This document shows positions 7,216 to 16,051 of a DNA stretch of 64,000 nt, piece by piece. The position numbers and the translations under genes are program-made. The notes under the pieces are model-generated. The model had not been told where the DNA came from. It was given only the letters and a program-made list of their open reading frames with translations, and did not search any database. Source of the stretch: Bacteroidales bacterium (GTDB lineage: Bacteria; Bacteroidota; Bacteroidia; Bacteroidales; UBA932); NCBI GenBank assembly GCA_017430365.1, contig JAFRNC010000005.1, forward strand, positions 186,001-250,000. The letters are read 5' to 3'. Each line of letters starts with the position of its first letter. The first letter of the stretch is position 1.

Positions 7216-8703
7216 GTGAATCTCAGAGAGAAAATAGAATATCTCCCCCACGATCCGGGAGTATACCGCTATCTCGACAGCGGCGGAAAAGTGATATATG
7301 TCGGAAAGGCCAAGGACCTCAAGCGCCGCGTCTCGCAGTATTTCCGCCCCCCGGAGCAGCTGGACCGCAAGACCAGGGCGCTGGTGGAGAGGATCGCGGA
7401 CCTGCACTATACCGTTGTCGAGACGGAAGAGGATGCCCTGCTGCTTGAGAACAATCTCATCAAGCAGCTCCAGCCGCACTACAACATACTCCTCAAGGAT
7501 GACAAGACCTATCCCTGGATATGCATACGCAACGAACCTTTTCCCAGGGTAATGCTGACCCGCCGCTATGTGCAGGACGGCTCCCTCTATTACGGTCCGT
7601 ACGCTTCGGTACAGCATGCCCGCAGGCTCCTGGACCTGATGGGTTCGCTATACAAGCTGAGGATATGCGCACATCCCCTCACCCCGGAACAGATCGCGTC
7701 CGGGAAGGTGCGCTGCTGCCTGAACTACCATCTCGAGAAATGCGCCGGGCCGTGCGAAGGACTCTTTTCCCAGGAGGAATATGATGCGCAGATAACTGAG
7801 ATAAAGGCGCTTCTGAGCGGACGTACACGGCTTCTGGTCGGCGAATGCCGGGCGAAGATGCAGGATGCCGCCGCCGACCTGCGTTTCGAGGAGGCGCAGG
7901 AATGGAAGGAGAGGCTCGCCCTGCTCGAAGCCCATCATGAAAGGGAGAAGGTGGTGGGTCACGGCATACTGGACATGGAGACCTACAAACTGCTCAAGGA
8001 GAAGACCCTTCCCCGGAGGATAGAGAAATCGGAGAAGGTCGTCGCACAGCTTCAGAAAGACCTCGGCATGTCCGTCCCGCCCCGCCACATCGAGTGTTTC
8101 GACAACTCCAACATCCAGGGAACAAATCCCGTGGCATCCTGCGTGGTATTCAGGGACGGCCTCCCGAGCAAGCGGGACTACCGACATTTCAATATCAAGA
8201 CCGTTGTAGGAGCCAACGATTACGCTTCGATGAAGGAGGTGGTGAACCGCCGCTATTCGCGGCTCATGGCGGAAGGTGAGGATCTCCCGCAGCTTGTCGT
8301 CATAGACGGGGGAAGGGGCCAGCTGGGCTTCGCCCTTGAAGCCCTGATGGAACTGGGCATAGCCGACAGGATTTTCACGGTAGGCCTGGCGAAGAGACTT
8401 GAAGAGGTGATAGTTCCCGGAGATCCGCTGCCGCTCTTCCTTGACAGGAATTCATCTTCCCTCAGGGTGCTGATGCAGATACGCGACGAGGCCCACAGAT
8501 TCGGCATAACCCATCACCGCAACCGCCGCAGCAAGGAACAGACCGTCAGCGCACTGCGTTCGATTCCCGGCGTAGGCGAGAAGACCGAGCAGAAGCTGCT
8601 CCGTCATTTCAAGAGCCTGAAACGCATCAAGGAGGCCCCGCTGGAGGAACTTACCGCGGTTGTCGGTCCGAAGCTCGCTTCGCTAATCCGTTCCATTGAA
8701 TGA
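7216..8703 (+). CDS. uvrC: Excinuclease ABC subunit C, shortened
   Basis: UvrC makes the two cuts around damaged DNA in nucleotide excision repair. The GIY-YIG nuclease domain is at the N-terminus (PGVYRYLDSGGKVIYVGKAK, residues 12-31), the UVR motif near residue 230 (LRFEEAQEWKERLALLEAH), the RNase H-like nuclease from about 293 (RHIECFDNSNIQGTNPVAS, LVVIDGGRGQL, RDEAHRFGITHHR), and a helix-hairpin-helix pair at the end (SIPGVGEKTEQKLLRHF). It has 495 residues; usual length is near 600. About 100-110 residues normally found between the UVR motif and the RNase H signature are absent, and the frame runs on without a break. The start is a GTG at 7216. Its last 53 nt overlap the convergent pnuC gene. 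Confidence 0.93.
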   Translation: MNLREKIEYLPHDPGVYRYLDSGGKVIYVGKAKDLKRRVSQYFRPPEQLDRKTRALVERIADLHYTVVETEEDALLLENNLIKQLQPHYNILLKDDKTYPWICIRNEPFPRVMLTRRYVQDGSLYYGPYASVQHARRLLDLMGSLYKLRICAHPLTPEQIASGKVRCCLNYHLEKCAGPCEGLFSQEEYDAQITEIKALLSGRTRLLVGECRAKMQDAAADLRFEEAQEWKERLALLEAHHEREKVVGHGILDMETYKLLKEKTLPRRIEKSEKVVAQLQKDLGMSVPPRHIECFDNSNIQGTNPVASCVVFRDGLPSKRDYRHFNIKTVVGANDYASMKEVVNRRYSRLMAEGEDLPQLVVIDGGRGQLGFALEALMELGIADRIFTVGLAKRLEEVIVPGDPLPLFLDRNSSSLRVLMQIRDEAHRFGITHHRNRRSKEQTVSALRSIPGVGEKTEQKLLRHFKSLKRIKEAPLEELTAVVGPKLASLIRSIE

Positions 8704-9337
8704 GGCCGTAGACGGCGTTCGCCAGGAAGAAGGCGAACATGACCAGCATCAGGGCGGCATGCTCCTCTCCCCTGATGGTGGCTACGGTCCATTTTACGAC
8801 CTGCGCGGCATCCAGCACTATCCAGATGTACCACTGCTCGGCGATTGCCTTGACCATCATATACATGGCCAGGATCGAGATGACCGTGGTGACCGAATCC
8901 AGCCAGGGCTGCGAATCTCCGATGACCGGCCTGGAAAGTATCCATGCGAAGAGCGGGATCAGCACTGCGGCCGCCAGGACGAGCACTACTGCCGTCCTGC
9001 GGGTGAGATGGACGGCGTTTACGGCGCCGCTCTCTTCATTGCGATTCTTCTTCCACTGCACCCAGCCCACGAACTGCATGGGCAGATAGTAGAGCAGGTA
9101 GATGGCAGAGTCCGCGAAAAGCCGCGATTTCCATGCTATATAGACATAGATGGCGTTGTAGATAATACCGAAAAGATAGTTCCAGATGTTGCCTTTCGCG
9201 CAGAGCACGAGGTTTACGATTCCCGTAACCGCCACGATGAATCCGAGGGTATCCCATCCTTCGCCCAGCAGCGAGGATGCGATGCTGACCGCCGTGGTCC
9301 CGATGATGAGAAAATAGTCGAATGCGTTGAGTTTCAT
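8651..9337 (-). CDS. pnuC: PnuC-family vitamin transporter
   Basis: A 228-residue membrane protein with about seven helices and the PnuC signatures WNYLFGIIYNAIYVYIAW (near 52), LLYYLPMQFVGWVQWKKN (near 81), LDSVTTVISILAMYMM (near 147) and QWYIWIVLDAAQVVKW. PnuC proteins carry nicotinamide riboside by facilitated diffusion with trapping by phosphorylation; relatives carry thiamine (PnuT) or riboflavin. It starts 3 nt after the stop of the metallopeptidase-barrel gene, so both are probably one operon. Its 3' end runs 53 nt into uvrC on the other strand. A second PnuC-family gene lies at 19915. Confidence 0.9.
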   Translation of the reverse strand: MKLNAFDYFLIIGTTAVSIASSLLGEGWDTLGFIVAVTGIVNLVLCAKGNIWNYLFGIIYNAIYVYIAWKSRLFADSAIYLLYYLPMQFVGWVQWKKNRNEESGAVNAVHLTRRTAVVLVLAAAVLIPLFAWILSRPVIGDSQPWLDSVTTVISILAMYMMVKAIAEQWYIWIVLDAAQVVKWTVATIRGEEHAALMLVMFAFFLANAVYGLIQWNGLAKRASDRQPR

Positions 9338-9340
9338 GAC

Positions 9341-12313
9341 TTAGAGTCCTGTCGACATGACGAAGCGGAATGATCCGTGGTCTCCGGGGCGGTGCGGACG
9401 GGCGTACTGTACGCCGAACTGGAGATCGGATCCTATGCGGAACAGACGCGTCGTCACCATCAGCGATGTGCCGTAGGAGAGGTAATGCGTAGGTACTATG
9501 CGGTCGATGTGGTTGCCTGTGATGACGGGATGCTCCTTGTCGTAGGCGTAATCGACGAACGGTATCAGGATGAGGCGCTTGAGATAGAAGAAGAAACCTC
9601 CGTCAAGGTCGCCGGCATATATAGGCAGCGCATACTGCAGTGACGCCCTTCGGTAGTTGAGGAACACCTCGTTGGAAAAACCGGTGGGACGTTTCACGAG
9701 ATTGAAGTCCGTGCCGTAGAAAAGTGCTCCCTGCGGCTGGAACTGGCGGGCATATGAGATCCTGAAACCGTCTTCCTTGCCGAATCCCGGGAGATACATC
9801 CATGTGTCGAAAGCTCCGACGCTCCTGCGGCCGATCCCGTGTCCGAGGTTCATGCGTGCGCTTACCTGGAATCCGAATCCGAACCTGGGGGTCAGTCTGG
9901 ATGTAGGGGTGGCGAGCCTTGTCATGAAGCGAAGCGTGCCGACCAGCATCTGCGACCGTTCACTCGAGAAACCGGTATCTCCACCGTATTCCATGTATTT
10001 CCAGGAATCGTTGGTCATCACATAATTGATCTGGGGCCTGAGCGAGGTTACCCAGCCTCCCCTCGAGAAGTTTAAGGGGATGGAAATCTGTGCGTTGACA
10101 TTCAGGGAAGGACGCGACAGGGTGTCGAGATGGATGGAGGATTCTCCTCCCGGCCTGTATACTACCGTGGATGAGGTGGCGCTGCGTCCGTTGAAATCCA
10201 CAGCCAGGGCCATTACCGGATAGAGGCCCGAGTAATTCAGGTAGGCGTGGGCGCCGTGGTGATGATCATGGTATGAATATCCGGCCGAACCTACCAGGGT
10301 GCCGAGTTCGTTCTGCGTGACAAGGGTGGCACCGGGCGCGACATACTCGTACCAGTTGCTGAAGTGGTTGAGGTCGAAACCGCCGAGGTCATTCATCAGG
10401 CGGTCGATGCTGGCATAGAAGGGGGCCCATGAATGGACATGTATGCCGTGCAGGATTTTGCTGTAGGGCCGGCTCTCCAGATTTTCGATTTCCCGGCGGA
10501 GCAGGGAATCTTCTTCGGCGGAGACGGGGGTGATCCTCGAAGAAGCCTGCTCGGCATTGCGCTCGGCCAGTTCGTTGATGTATGGATGTTTGAAATCGGC
10601 CTGCTTCCATTCCAGGGAATCGGAAGGGACGGCGACCGGAAGATATCCGAGATGGTCGTAATCTCCGAAAAGAAGTTTTCCGTCGTCGGTGAAAGAGGGC
10701 GCTTCGGCGCTGAAACGGACGGATGTGAGCCGCATCAGGCCGTCCATGCTCCCCTCTTTTCCCGGGTCGAGGGCATAGACATTGCTCAGGCCGTCGAGAT
10801 CGGAAACGAAATAGAGGATGGAATCGCCCGCCGCCTGCAGGTTGCGTATCATCTTGGGCTGGGGAGCGAGGACACGGCGCCAGGAACCGTCATGGCGGTA
10901 GATACCTATTCCTTCAGTGGTCACGACCGTGGCGTAGAGGTCGTTTCTCAGCTGTGCGACTCCGGTGACCTGCCCCTTGTCGGGGGCCGGGATCCTGTCG
11001 AGCAGTTTTCCTTCGCGGTCGAGTATTACTACGTTGGAACCGCCTTCCACCGGATATTCCGCCGCAAGGATCGAATCCCTGCCTGCAGAGGGAGCCGGAT
11101 TGAGATACCGGCTGCGCCTTGTCAGTGTCGTCATGGAATTGGTCTCCGCGTCATAACGCCGGATGACCGACCAGCTGCGGTGTTCCCAGCGCGGGTCGGG
11201 CACTATTTCGGAGAACAGCATGGAATGCCCGCTGTCAGCCACCAGGGTGCTGGTGGTAGTGGACAGCGGACGGCGGTAGTGGCGGCGTCCCAGCGAATCG
11301 ATGCTCATGATGCGGCGTTCGAACTGCATCCCCTTCATGGTAACGAAGATTTCGTCACCAAGCTCAACGGGATTCGACAGTTCGGCATAAACCCTGTCCC
11401 GTCTTGCGACGAGGGGAATCGTAGGCGTATACGGGGCGCGCAGCTTGTATTCCCACTGCCACAGTTCGGTGTTACGGGCGACGGCAAGCCACCAGTTCTC
11501 GCCTCCGCTGTGGCCGGTGCCCTTGATGTAGGCGTTCCTGGACACGTTGAACAGTTTCCAGCAGTTCCTTGCCTTCTCCTCGATGATGTCCCCGGCCGCG
11601 AAATAGTTGCCGGAGATGTCGCGCATGGAACTCAGTGTCAGGTAGCCCAGGGGATACTTCCCGGGTGAGTAGCGGCGGAAAGAGCCGTAGCGCCAGTCCA
11701 CGTATTTGCGGTTGTCGCCCGCCACGAAAGCGGCCCTGAAATATTTGAGGAATTCCGGGTCGCGGCCGCGTCCTGCGGAGGTAAGGTCCGTCTCGTTCTG
11801 GACGGCATCCCCTTCAAAAAGTACCTTGGTTGGGTGGAGACCTATGCCGACGGCGCTGCCCTGCTCTCCGAGTATCACGTTGAGGACACGGAAAAGCCCT
11901 TTGGTGTAGTGTGCCATCTGCCCGACGTGGCGTCCTTCATGGACGGCGAGCTGCATCTCCCAGTTGAGGGCGTAGAGGGGGTCGCCGAGAGGCGTTGTAT
12001 AGAGCTCGATGCGCCTGGGAGCCCATGCGACCATGCCGTTGCTGTACATGTCGTACGGCTGCAGGATCATCGGCATACGCGGCGGGTCGATGTGGAGGCC
12101 CGTAAGGGTCGCGGTACGTGTCTTCTCGAAAGAATAGACGTATTCACGGGCAAGTGAATCGATCTCCACCGGGTATATCATGTCGAAATGGGCGCTCCTG
12201 ATCCTCGCCCACCTGGTACCGGCCGGGGCGCTGCCCGTCTGGTAGTATTGGGCGACGGCCGGCACGGAGAGAGCCAGCAGCAGTATGGACAGGATGAGAG
12301 CCTTTTTTCGCAT
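9341..12313 (-). CDS. Surface protein: zinc peptidase-like, beta-propeller and outer-membrane barrel
   Basis: A 990-residue secreted protein. The signal peptide is KKALILSILLLALSVPAVAQ. Residues about 100-210 look like a gluzincin of the MA clan: HEGRHVGQM supplies HExxH, and FEGDAVQNE downstream resembles the family's third-ligand helix. Residues about 300-600 contain repeated TolB/WD-like strands (DGSWRRVLAP, YFVSDLDGLSNVYAL, APSFTDDGKLLFGDYD). The last 330 residues alternate aromatic strands and end FRFVMSTGL, as in outer-membrane barrels. It is probably a cell-surface peptidase or peptidase-derived receptor; activity is not shown. An in-frame TTG at 12322 lies inside the -7 box, so ATG 12313 is chosen. 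It is followed by pnuC. Confidence 0.7.
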   Translation of the reverse strand: MRKKALILSILLLALSVPAVAQYYQTGSAPAGTRWARIRSAHFDMIYPVEIDSLAREYVYSFEKTRTATLTGLHIDPPRMPMILQPYDMYSNGMVAWAPRRIELYTTPLGDPLYALNWEMQLAVHEGRHVGQMAHYTKGLFRVLNVILGEQGSAVGIGLHPTKVLFEGDAVQNETDLTSAGRGRDPEFLKYFRAAFVAGDNRKYVDWRYGSFRRYSPGKYPLGYLTLSSMRDISGNYFAAGDIIEEKARNCWKLFNVSRNAYIKGTGHSGGENWWLAVARNTELWQWEYKLRAPYTPTIPLVARRDRVYAELSNPVELGDEIFVTMKGMQFERRIMSIDSLGRRHYRRPLSTTTSTLVADSGHSMLFSEIVPDPRWEHRSWSVIRRYDAETNSMTTLTRRSRYLNPAPSAGRDSILAAEYPVEGGSNVVILDREGKLLDRIPAPDKGQVTGVAQLRNDLYATVVTTEGIGIYRHDGSWRRVLAPQPKMIRNLQAAGDSILYFVSDLDGLSNVYALDPGKEGSMDGLMRLTSVRFSAEAPSFTDDGKLLFGDYDHLGYLPVAVPSDSLEWKQADFKHPYINELAERNAEQASSRITPVSAEEDSLLRREIENLESRPYSKILHGIHVHSWAPFYASIDRLMNDLGGFDLNHFSNWYEYVAPGATLVTQNELGTLVGSAGYSYHDHHHGAHAYLNYSGLYPVMALAVDFNGRSATSSTVVYRPGGESSIHLDTLSRPSLNVNAQISIPLNFSRGGWVTSLRPQINYVMTNDSWKYMEYGGDTGFSSERSQMLVGTLRFMTRLATPTSRLTPRFGFGFQVSARMNLGHGIGRRSVGAFDTWMYLPGFGKEDGFRISYARQFQPQGALFYGTDFNLVKRPTGFSNEVFLNYRRASLQYALPIYAGDLDGGFFFYLKRLILIPFVDYAYDKEHPVITGNHIDRIVPTHYLSYGTSLMVTTRLFRIGSDLQFGVQYARPHRPGDHGSFRFVMSTGL

Positions 12314-12319
12314 AAGCCG

Positions 12320-12327
12320 CAAAGATA
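12320..12327 (-). promoter_or_regulatory. -7 box immediately before the peptidase-barrel gene
   Basis: TATCTTTG on the minus strand with 6 nt between its end and the ATG at 12313. Transcription should begin at or within a few bases of the ATG, so this mRNA is probably leaderless. Confidence 0.6.
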
Positions 12328-12360
12328 CGACAAAAACCGTTCCTTATGATAACAAGTTGT

Positions 12361-12392
12361 TTTGAAATGAAAGCAAAAATGGTATATCTTTG
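12361..12392 (+). promoter_or_regulatory. Promoter of the Stealth-tadA pair
   Basis: TTTG at 12361-12364, a 20-nt spacer, and TATCTTTG at 12385-12392, a full Bacteroidota -33/-7 promoter. It lies inside an upstream in-frame extension and supports the ATG at 12412 as the start. Confidence 0.72.
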
Positions 12393-12411
12393 TGAAACAG
12401 CACTGATTTGC

Positions 12412-13305
12412 ATGGATGCGGTCATTACATATGTAGATGGAAGCGATCCTCTCTGGCAGCAGGATTACCGTACTGCCGTCCACGGTCCGGTAGTGGAAAG
12501 GCGGTACCGCGGGTGGGAGACCCTGCCTTTCCTGCTGCGCGGAATCGAGCGGCACATGCCTTTCATCGACCGTGTCTTTCTCGTCGTCTCAAGGGAAAGC
12601 CAGGTTCCCGCATGGGTGGACCGGGAGAATCTCAAGGTGGTGCTTCACCGTGAAATCATCCCGGCTGCGTTCCTTCCGACGTTCAACAGCACGACCATAG
12701 AACTGTTCCTCCACCGGATTCCCGGCCTGTCGGAGCGTTATCTGTACTTCAACGACGATATCTTCCCGATGTTCAACTGCTCCGAAGAAGACTTCTTCCC
12801 GGGAGGGCGTCCCGCCACCGGCTTCGCCCGGCACTATTTCGCCGGCAACGATTTCAAGAAGCAGACGCGCCGTTCCTATGTGCTGGCGCGCCAGGCCCTG
12901 GGGCTGCCGAAGAGCCATTTCTTCCTCCGTCCGCAGCACACCTGCACCCCGATGCTCCGCAGCTGCTGCGAATCGCTTTTCACCAGGGTCGCGGGGCAGC
13001 TCCTGCGCTCGATCACCCCGGTGCGCAACGCCTGCAACGTGAACCAGTATGTATTCCTCGACTATGCCCTGCTCAGCGGCAGGGGGATCAACCGCAGGAT
13101 TGACAACCAGCATATCTCGCTGGCTGCGGTATCTCCGGGAAGACTTGCCAAGATTATCGCCGAACCCAAGCGGAAACTGCTGTGCATCAATGATGTGGAT
13201 ATGAAACCCGAGAGACGCGACGCTTTCGGGAAGGCTCTTGTCGATGCGCTTTCCAAACGTTTCCCCGACAGGTCGAGATTCGAAAAAGAGGTTCCTGCAG
13301 AATGA
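12412..13305 (+). CDS. Stealth-family sugar-phosphate transferase
   Basis: A 297-residue protein with the Stealth conserved regions: CR1 at the very N-terminus (MDAVITYVDGSDPLWQQ), CR2 around residues 50-125 (FIDRVFLVVSRE, then FNSTTIELFLHRIPGLSERY and LYFNDDIF), CR3 with the HT pair of PQHTCTPM, and a CR4-like NQHISL and LLCINDV at the end. Known Stealth proteins move hexose-1-phosphate or GlcNAc-1-phosphate onto capsule polysaccharides (CpsY, SacB) or onto lysosomal enzymes in animals. Here no capsule cluster is next to it, so the acceptor is unknown. The ATG at 12412 sits at CR1 and behind a full promoter. The stop overlaps the tadA start by 4 nt. Confidence 0.88.
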   Translation: MDAVITYVDGSDPLWQQDYRTAVHGPVVERRYRGWETLPFLLRGIERHMPFIDRVFLVVSRESQVPAWVDRENLKVVLHREIIPAAFLPTFNSTTIELFLHRIPGLSERYLYFNDDIFPMFNCSEEDFFPGGRPATGFARHYFAGNDFKKQTRRSYVLARQALGLPKSHFFLRPQHTCTPMLRSCCESLFTRVAGQLLRSITPVRNACNVNQYVFLDYALLSGRGINRRIDNQHISLAAVSPGRLAKIIAEPKRKLLCINDVDMKPERRDAFGKALVDALSKRFPDRSRFEKEVPAE

Positions 13306-13733
13306 ATGACGAGAAATTCATGAGGGAAGCCCTTCGCGAAGCGGTCGCAGCGGGCGCCGACAAGGAGGTTCCGATCGGCGGCGTCGTCGTGTGCGGCGGA
13401 CGCATCATCGCCAGGGCGCACAATCTTACGGAGCGGCTTACGGACGTGACGGCCCACGCCGAGATACAGCTGATCGGAATGGCCGCCGAGGCCATAGGAG
13501 GGAAGTATCTGAACGACTGTACCCTCTATGTCACGGTGGAACCGTGCCCCATGTGCGCCGCCGCCCTTGCATGGGCCCAGCTGGGCAGGCTGGTCTACGG
13601 CGCTCCCGATCCGAAACGGGGATATACCCTGTTCTCACCTTCGCTCCTGCACCCCCGCACCGAAGTCACCTCCGGTGTCCTGGCCTCCGACTGCTCCGCC
13701 CTGATGACGGAATTCTTCAAAAATCAGAGGTGA
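13302..13733 (+). CDS. tadA: tRNA-specific adenosine deaminase
   Basis: A 143-residue zinc deaminase with the HAE motif (VTAHAEIQLIG, residues 49-59) and PCPMC (residues 84-88), which bind zinc and carry the proton shuttle glutamate. TadA turns A34 into inosine in tRNA-Arg(ACG). Length and the NDCTLYVTVEPCPMCAAAL block are typical of TadA rather than of guanine deaminase, though short deaminases can be hard to separate. It is coupled to the Stealth gene by an ATGA overlap and ends in FFKNQR. Confidence 0.9.
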   Translation: MNDEKFMREALREAVAAGADKEVPIGGVVVCGGRIIARAHNLTERLTDVTAHAEIQLIGMAAEAIGGKYLNDCTLYVTVEPCPMCAAALAWAQLGRLVYGAPDPKRGYTLFSPSLLHPRTEVTSGVLASDCSALMTEFFKNQR

Positions 13734-13763
13734 CCTTTGCCCGCCAGGCCGTATAAGCATATT

Positions 13764-13793
13764 TTTGTTTTAGTAAAAATATTAATACCTTTG
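13764..13793 (+). promoter_or_regulatory. Promoter of tRNA-Gln
   Basis: TTTG at 13764-13767 and TACCTTTG at 13786-13793, spaced 18 nt, in an AT-rich stretch. It points to the tRNA that starts 67 nt downstream. Between them lies a GC-rich piece GGGGTCCGGGGCAAGCCCC (near 13835-13854) that resembles the hairpin end of the tail motif seen elsewhere. Confidence 0.65.
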
Positions 13794-13859
13794 CGTTTTG
13801 TACTCCTGAACTGCGGGATATCAAGACCGGAGCTAGGGGTCCGGGGCAAGCCCCAGTAT

Positions 13860-13933
13860 TGAGATATGGTGTAATGGTAGCACTACAGATTTTGGTTCTG
13901 TCTGTTCAGGTTCGAATCCTGATATCTCAACCA
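13860..13933 (+). tRNA. tRNA-Gln (anticodon TTG)
   Basis: The acceptor arm TGAGATA (13860-13866) pairs with TATCTCA (13923-13929), followed by discriminator A and an encoded CCA (13931-13933). The anticodon stem ACAGA/TCTGT encloses a loop with TTG, and the T arm TCAGG-TTCGAAT-CCTGA is intact. It reads CAA and possibly CAG glutamine codons. Confidence 0.95.
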
Positions 13934-14098
13934 GAAACCAACATATAAGACACCACCGTGGAACCTCCGAGTCGTCAGGCACATACCGACGGGAGCCCCT
14001 CAAAGGAGCCCCTGCCGTCGTGGTGTTCCCCCTATAACAACGCAACCCATGAAGACTCCCTGCCCGCAATGCCGGACAGGAAACTCTTCCATTGATAT
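13934..14098. other. Gap between tRNA-Gln and the PPTase gene
   Basis: No conserved gene is seen. ACACCAC near 13950 and GTGGTGT near 14020 could close a long imperfect hairpin behind the tRNA, and GGAGCCCCT occurs twice 14 nt apart within it. A 21-codon reading frame at 14049-14114 overlaps the next gene but has no support. No TAnnTTTG box is evident. Confidence 0.4.
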
Positions 14099-14734
14099 AT
14101 GGCACTATACCTAAAAAAAGAACTCGACAATGACGCCCGGATATATGTCTGGGAGATTACGGAAACCGAGGAAGAGCTGATGGCCACGACGGCTGTTCCT
14201 GACAACGAGCTGGAGGACCTCTCGTACACCCGCAGCGAGGCGCGCCGCAAGGAGAAGCTTGCGACCCGTGCCCTGCTCAACGAGATTTTCCCTGAGAAGC
14301 TCTATCTGGGCCACCATGACAACGGCAAGCCGTACCTTCAGAACACGGCGATGGAGATCAGCATCTCCCATACCAACCGTTTCGTAGCCATACTCCTGCA
14401 TCCCGACGAGGATCTGGGCATCGACATCGAATGCCTTGACCGCGATTTCTCCGCAGTGGAGAAGAAGGCCCTTAGCGAAGATGAGCTCGAAGACCTGGAT
14501 GACCGCAAGAAGAATCTCCAGCTGGCCATCTACTGGTGCGCCAAGGAAGCCATCTACAAGCGCATGTCGGTCAACGGCGTCGATTTCGCCGAGCAGATCG
14601 AGGTCGAACGCTTCAATCCCCGTGACGAAGGGGAGATAGAGGCGACATTCACCCACAAGGACGGAACGGAGCTTGAATTCGAACTCAGCTACGAGGTATT
14701 CGACAACCACGTGATGGTATGGGTAGTGGGATAA
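14099..14734 (+). CDS. 4'-phosphopantetheinyl transferase superfamily protein
   Basis: A 211-residue protein with both PPTase signatures: [13 protein letters not shown] (residues 110-122; the GIDIE acidic pair binds magnesium) and [12 protein letters not shown] (residues 145-156; the WxxKExxxK motif). It also has [12 protein letters not shown] upstream, the SHT substrate motif of Sfp-type enzymes. It attaches phosphopantetheine from coenzyme A to a serine of carrier proteins. Its length falls in the Sfp class; which carrier it serves cannot be told, as no synthase genes are near. It is 14 nt before tyrS and probably heads the operon that runs to lolE. Confidence 0.85.
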   Translation: MALYLKKELDNDARIYVWEITETEEELMATTAVPDNELEDLSYTRSEARRKEKLATRALLNEIFPEKLYLGHHDNGKPYLQNTAMEISISHTNRFVAILLHPDEDLGIDIECLDRDFSAVEKKALSEDELEDLDDRKKNLQLAIYWCAKEAIYKRMSVNGVDFAEQIEVERFNPRDEGEIEATFTHKDGTELEFELSYEVFDNHVMVWVVG

Positions 14735-14748
14735 ACCAAACAAAGAAG

Positions 14749-16035
14749 ATGAAGAATTTTGTAAAGGAACTTGAGTGGAGGGGCATGATCCAGGATATCA
14801 TGCCCGGAACGGAAGAAAAACTTATGGAAGGCCCCCAGGCCGCTTATGTGGGAATCGACCCGACGGCCGATTCGCTCCATATCGGACATCTGGTGAGCGT
14901 GATGATCCTCAAGCATTTCCAGAATTGCGGGCACAAGCCCTTCGCCCTCGTGGGCGGCGCCACCGGCATGATCGGCGACCCTTCCATGAAATCGGCGGAG
15001 CGCAATCTCCTCGACGAGGAGACTCTCAACCATAACGTGGCATGCATCAAGTCACAGCTTGCCCGCTTCCTCGATTTTGATTCCGACGCCCCCAACAAGG
15101 CGGAACTGGTCAACAACTATGATTGGATGAAGGACTATTCGTTCATCAACTTCATCCGCGACATAGGCAAACATATCACCGTCAACTACATGATGGCCAA
15201 GGATTCAGTGAAGAAGCGCCTCTCCCGCGATTCGAGCGAGGGAATGTCCTTCACCGAATTCAGCTACCAGCTCATGCAGGGCTATGATTTCTACTGGCTC
15301 TGGAAACACCGCGGCTGCATCCTCCAGCTCGGAGGCAGCGACCAGTGGGGCAACATCACCACGGGTACCGAGCTCATCCGCAGGATGGACGGCGGCGAGG
15401 CGTTCGCCCTGACCTGCCCGCTTATCCGCAAGGCCGACGGCACCAAGTTCGGAAAGACGGAGAAAGGCAACGTGTGGCTCGACGCCGAGCGCACATCCCC
15501 TTACGAATTCTATCAGTTCTGGCTCAATGTCTCCGACGAGGACGCCGAGCGCTACATCAAGATCTTCACGATGCTTGACCGCGAGACCATCGAGAATGCC
15601 ATCGCAGCACACCGCGAGGCTCCCGAGCGCCGCGAACTCCAGAAACTGCTGGCCAAAGAGGTCACGGTCATGGTCCATGGCGAAAAGGATTACGAGAATG
15701 CCGTCGCAGCTTCCCAGATGCTCTTCGGCAAAGGTACCGTAGAGGCTCTCAAGGCGCTCGACGAACGCACATTCCTCTCCGTTTTCGCCAACGTTCCCCA
15801 TTATTCCCTTCCGAAGGAGGCCCTTCCGGCCGACCTTCCCGAAATGCTTGCCGTAAAGACCGACATCTTCCCCAGCAAGGGCGAATGCCGCAAGACCGTG
15901 CAGGGTGGCGGACTGAGCATCAACAAGGAGAAGGTTTCCGACGCGGCGATGGTCCTGACCGAAGACAATCTCCTTGACGGGAAATACATCCTCGTCCAGA
16001 AAGGGAAGAAGAACTATTATCTCCTTACATTCTGA
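14749..16035 (+). CDS. tyrS: Tyrosyl-tRNA synthetase
   Basis: A 428-residue class I synthetase. The Rossmann domain has HIGHL ([16 protein letters not shown], near 48) and the KFGKT version of the KMSKS loop ([14 protein letters not shown], near 232). The tyrosine and tRNA parts show [11 protein letters not shown] and [14 protein letters not shown]. The C-terminal S4-like RNA-binding domain ends with [20 protein letters not shown] and [10 protein letters not shown]. It charges tRNA-Tyr. The ATG at 14749 matches family N-termini; an in-frame upstream ATG at 14719 lies inside the PPTase gene. It is followed by rbfA after 16 nt. Confidence 0.97.
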   Translation: MKNFVKELEWRGMIQDIMPGTEEKLMEGPQAAYVGIDPTADSLHIGHLVSVMILKHFQNCGHKPFALVGGATGMIGDPSMKSAERNLLDEETLNHNVACIKSQLARFLDFDSDAPNKAELVNNYDWMKDYSFINFIRDIGKHITVNYMMAKDSVKKRLSRDSSEGMSFTEFSYQLMQGYDFYWLWKHRGCILQLGGSDQWGNITTGTELIRRMDGGEAFALTCPLIRKADGTKFGKTEKGNVWLDAERTSPYEFYQFWLNVSDEDAERYIKIFTMLDRETIENAIAAHREAPERRELQKLLAKEVTVMVHGEKDYENAVAASQMLFGKGTVEALKALDERTFLSVFANVPHYSLPKEALPADLPEMLAVKTDIFPSKGECRKTVQGGGLSINKEKVSDAAMVLTEDNLLDGKYILVQKGKKNYYLLTF

Positions 16036-16051
16036 GCATAGCGAATTTATC

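Noticed and set aside
12346..12411. Upstream extension of the Stealth protein
   Set aside because: It spans the -33/-7 promoter and lies before the conserved N-terminal CR1 block, so the ATG at 12412 is preferred.
14049..14114. A 21-codon frame with CPQC before the PPTase gene
   Set aside because: Could be a leader peptide, but there is no conserved partner, no attenuator and no clear ribosome-binding site, so it is not called.
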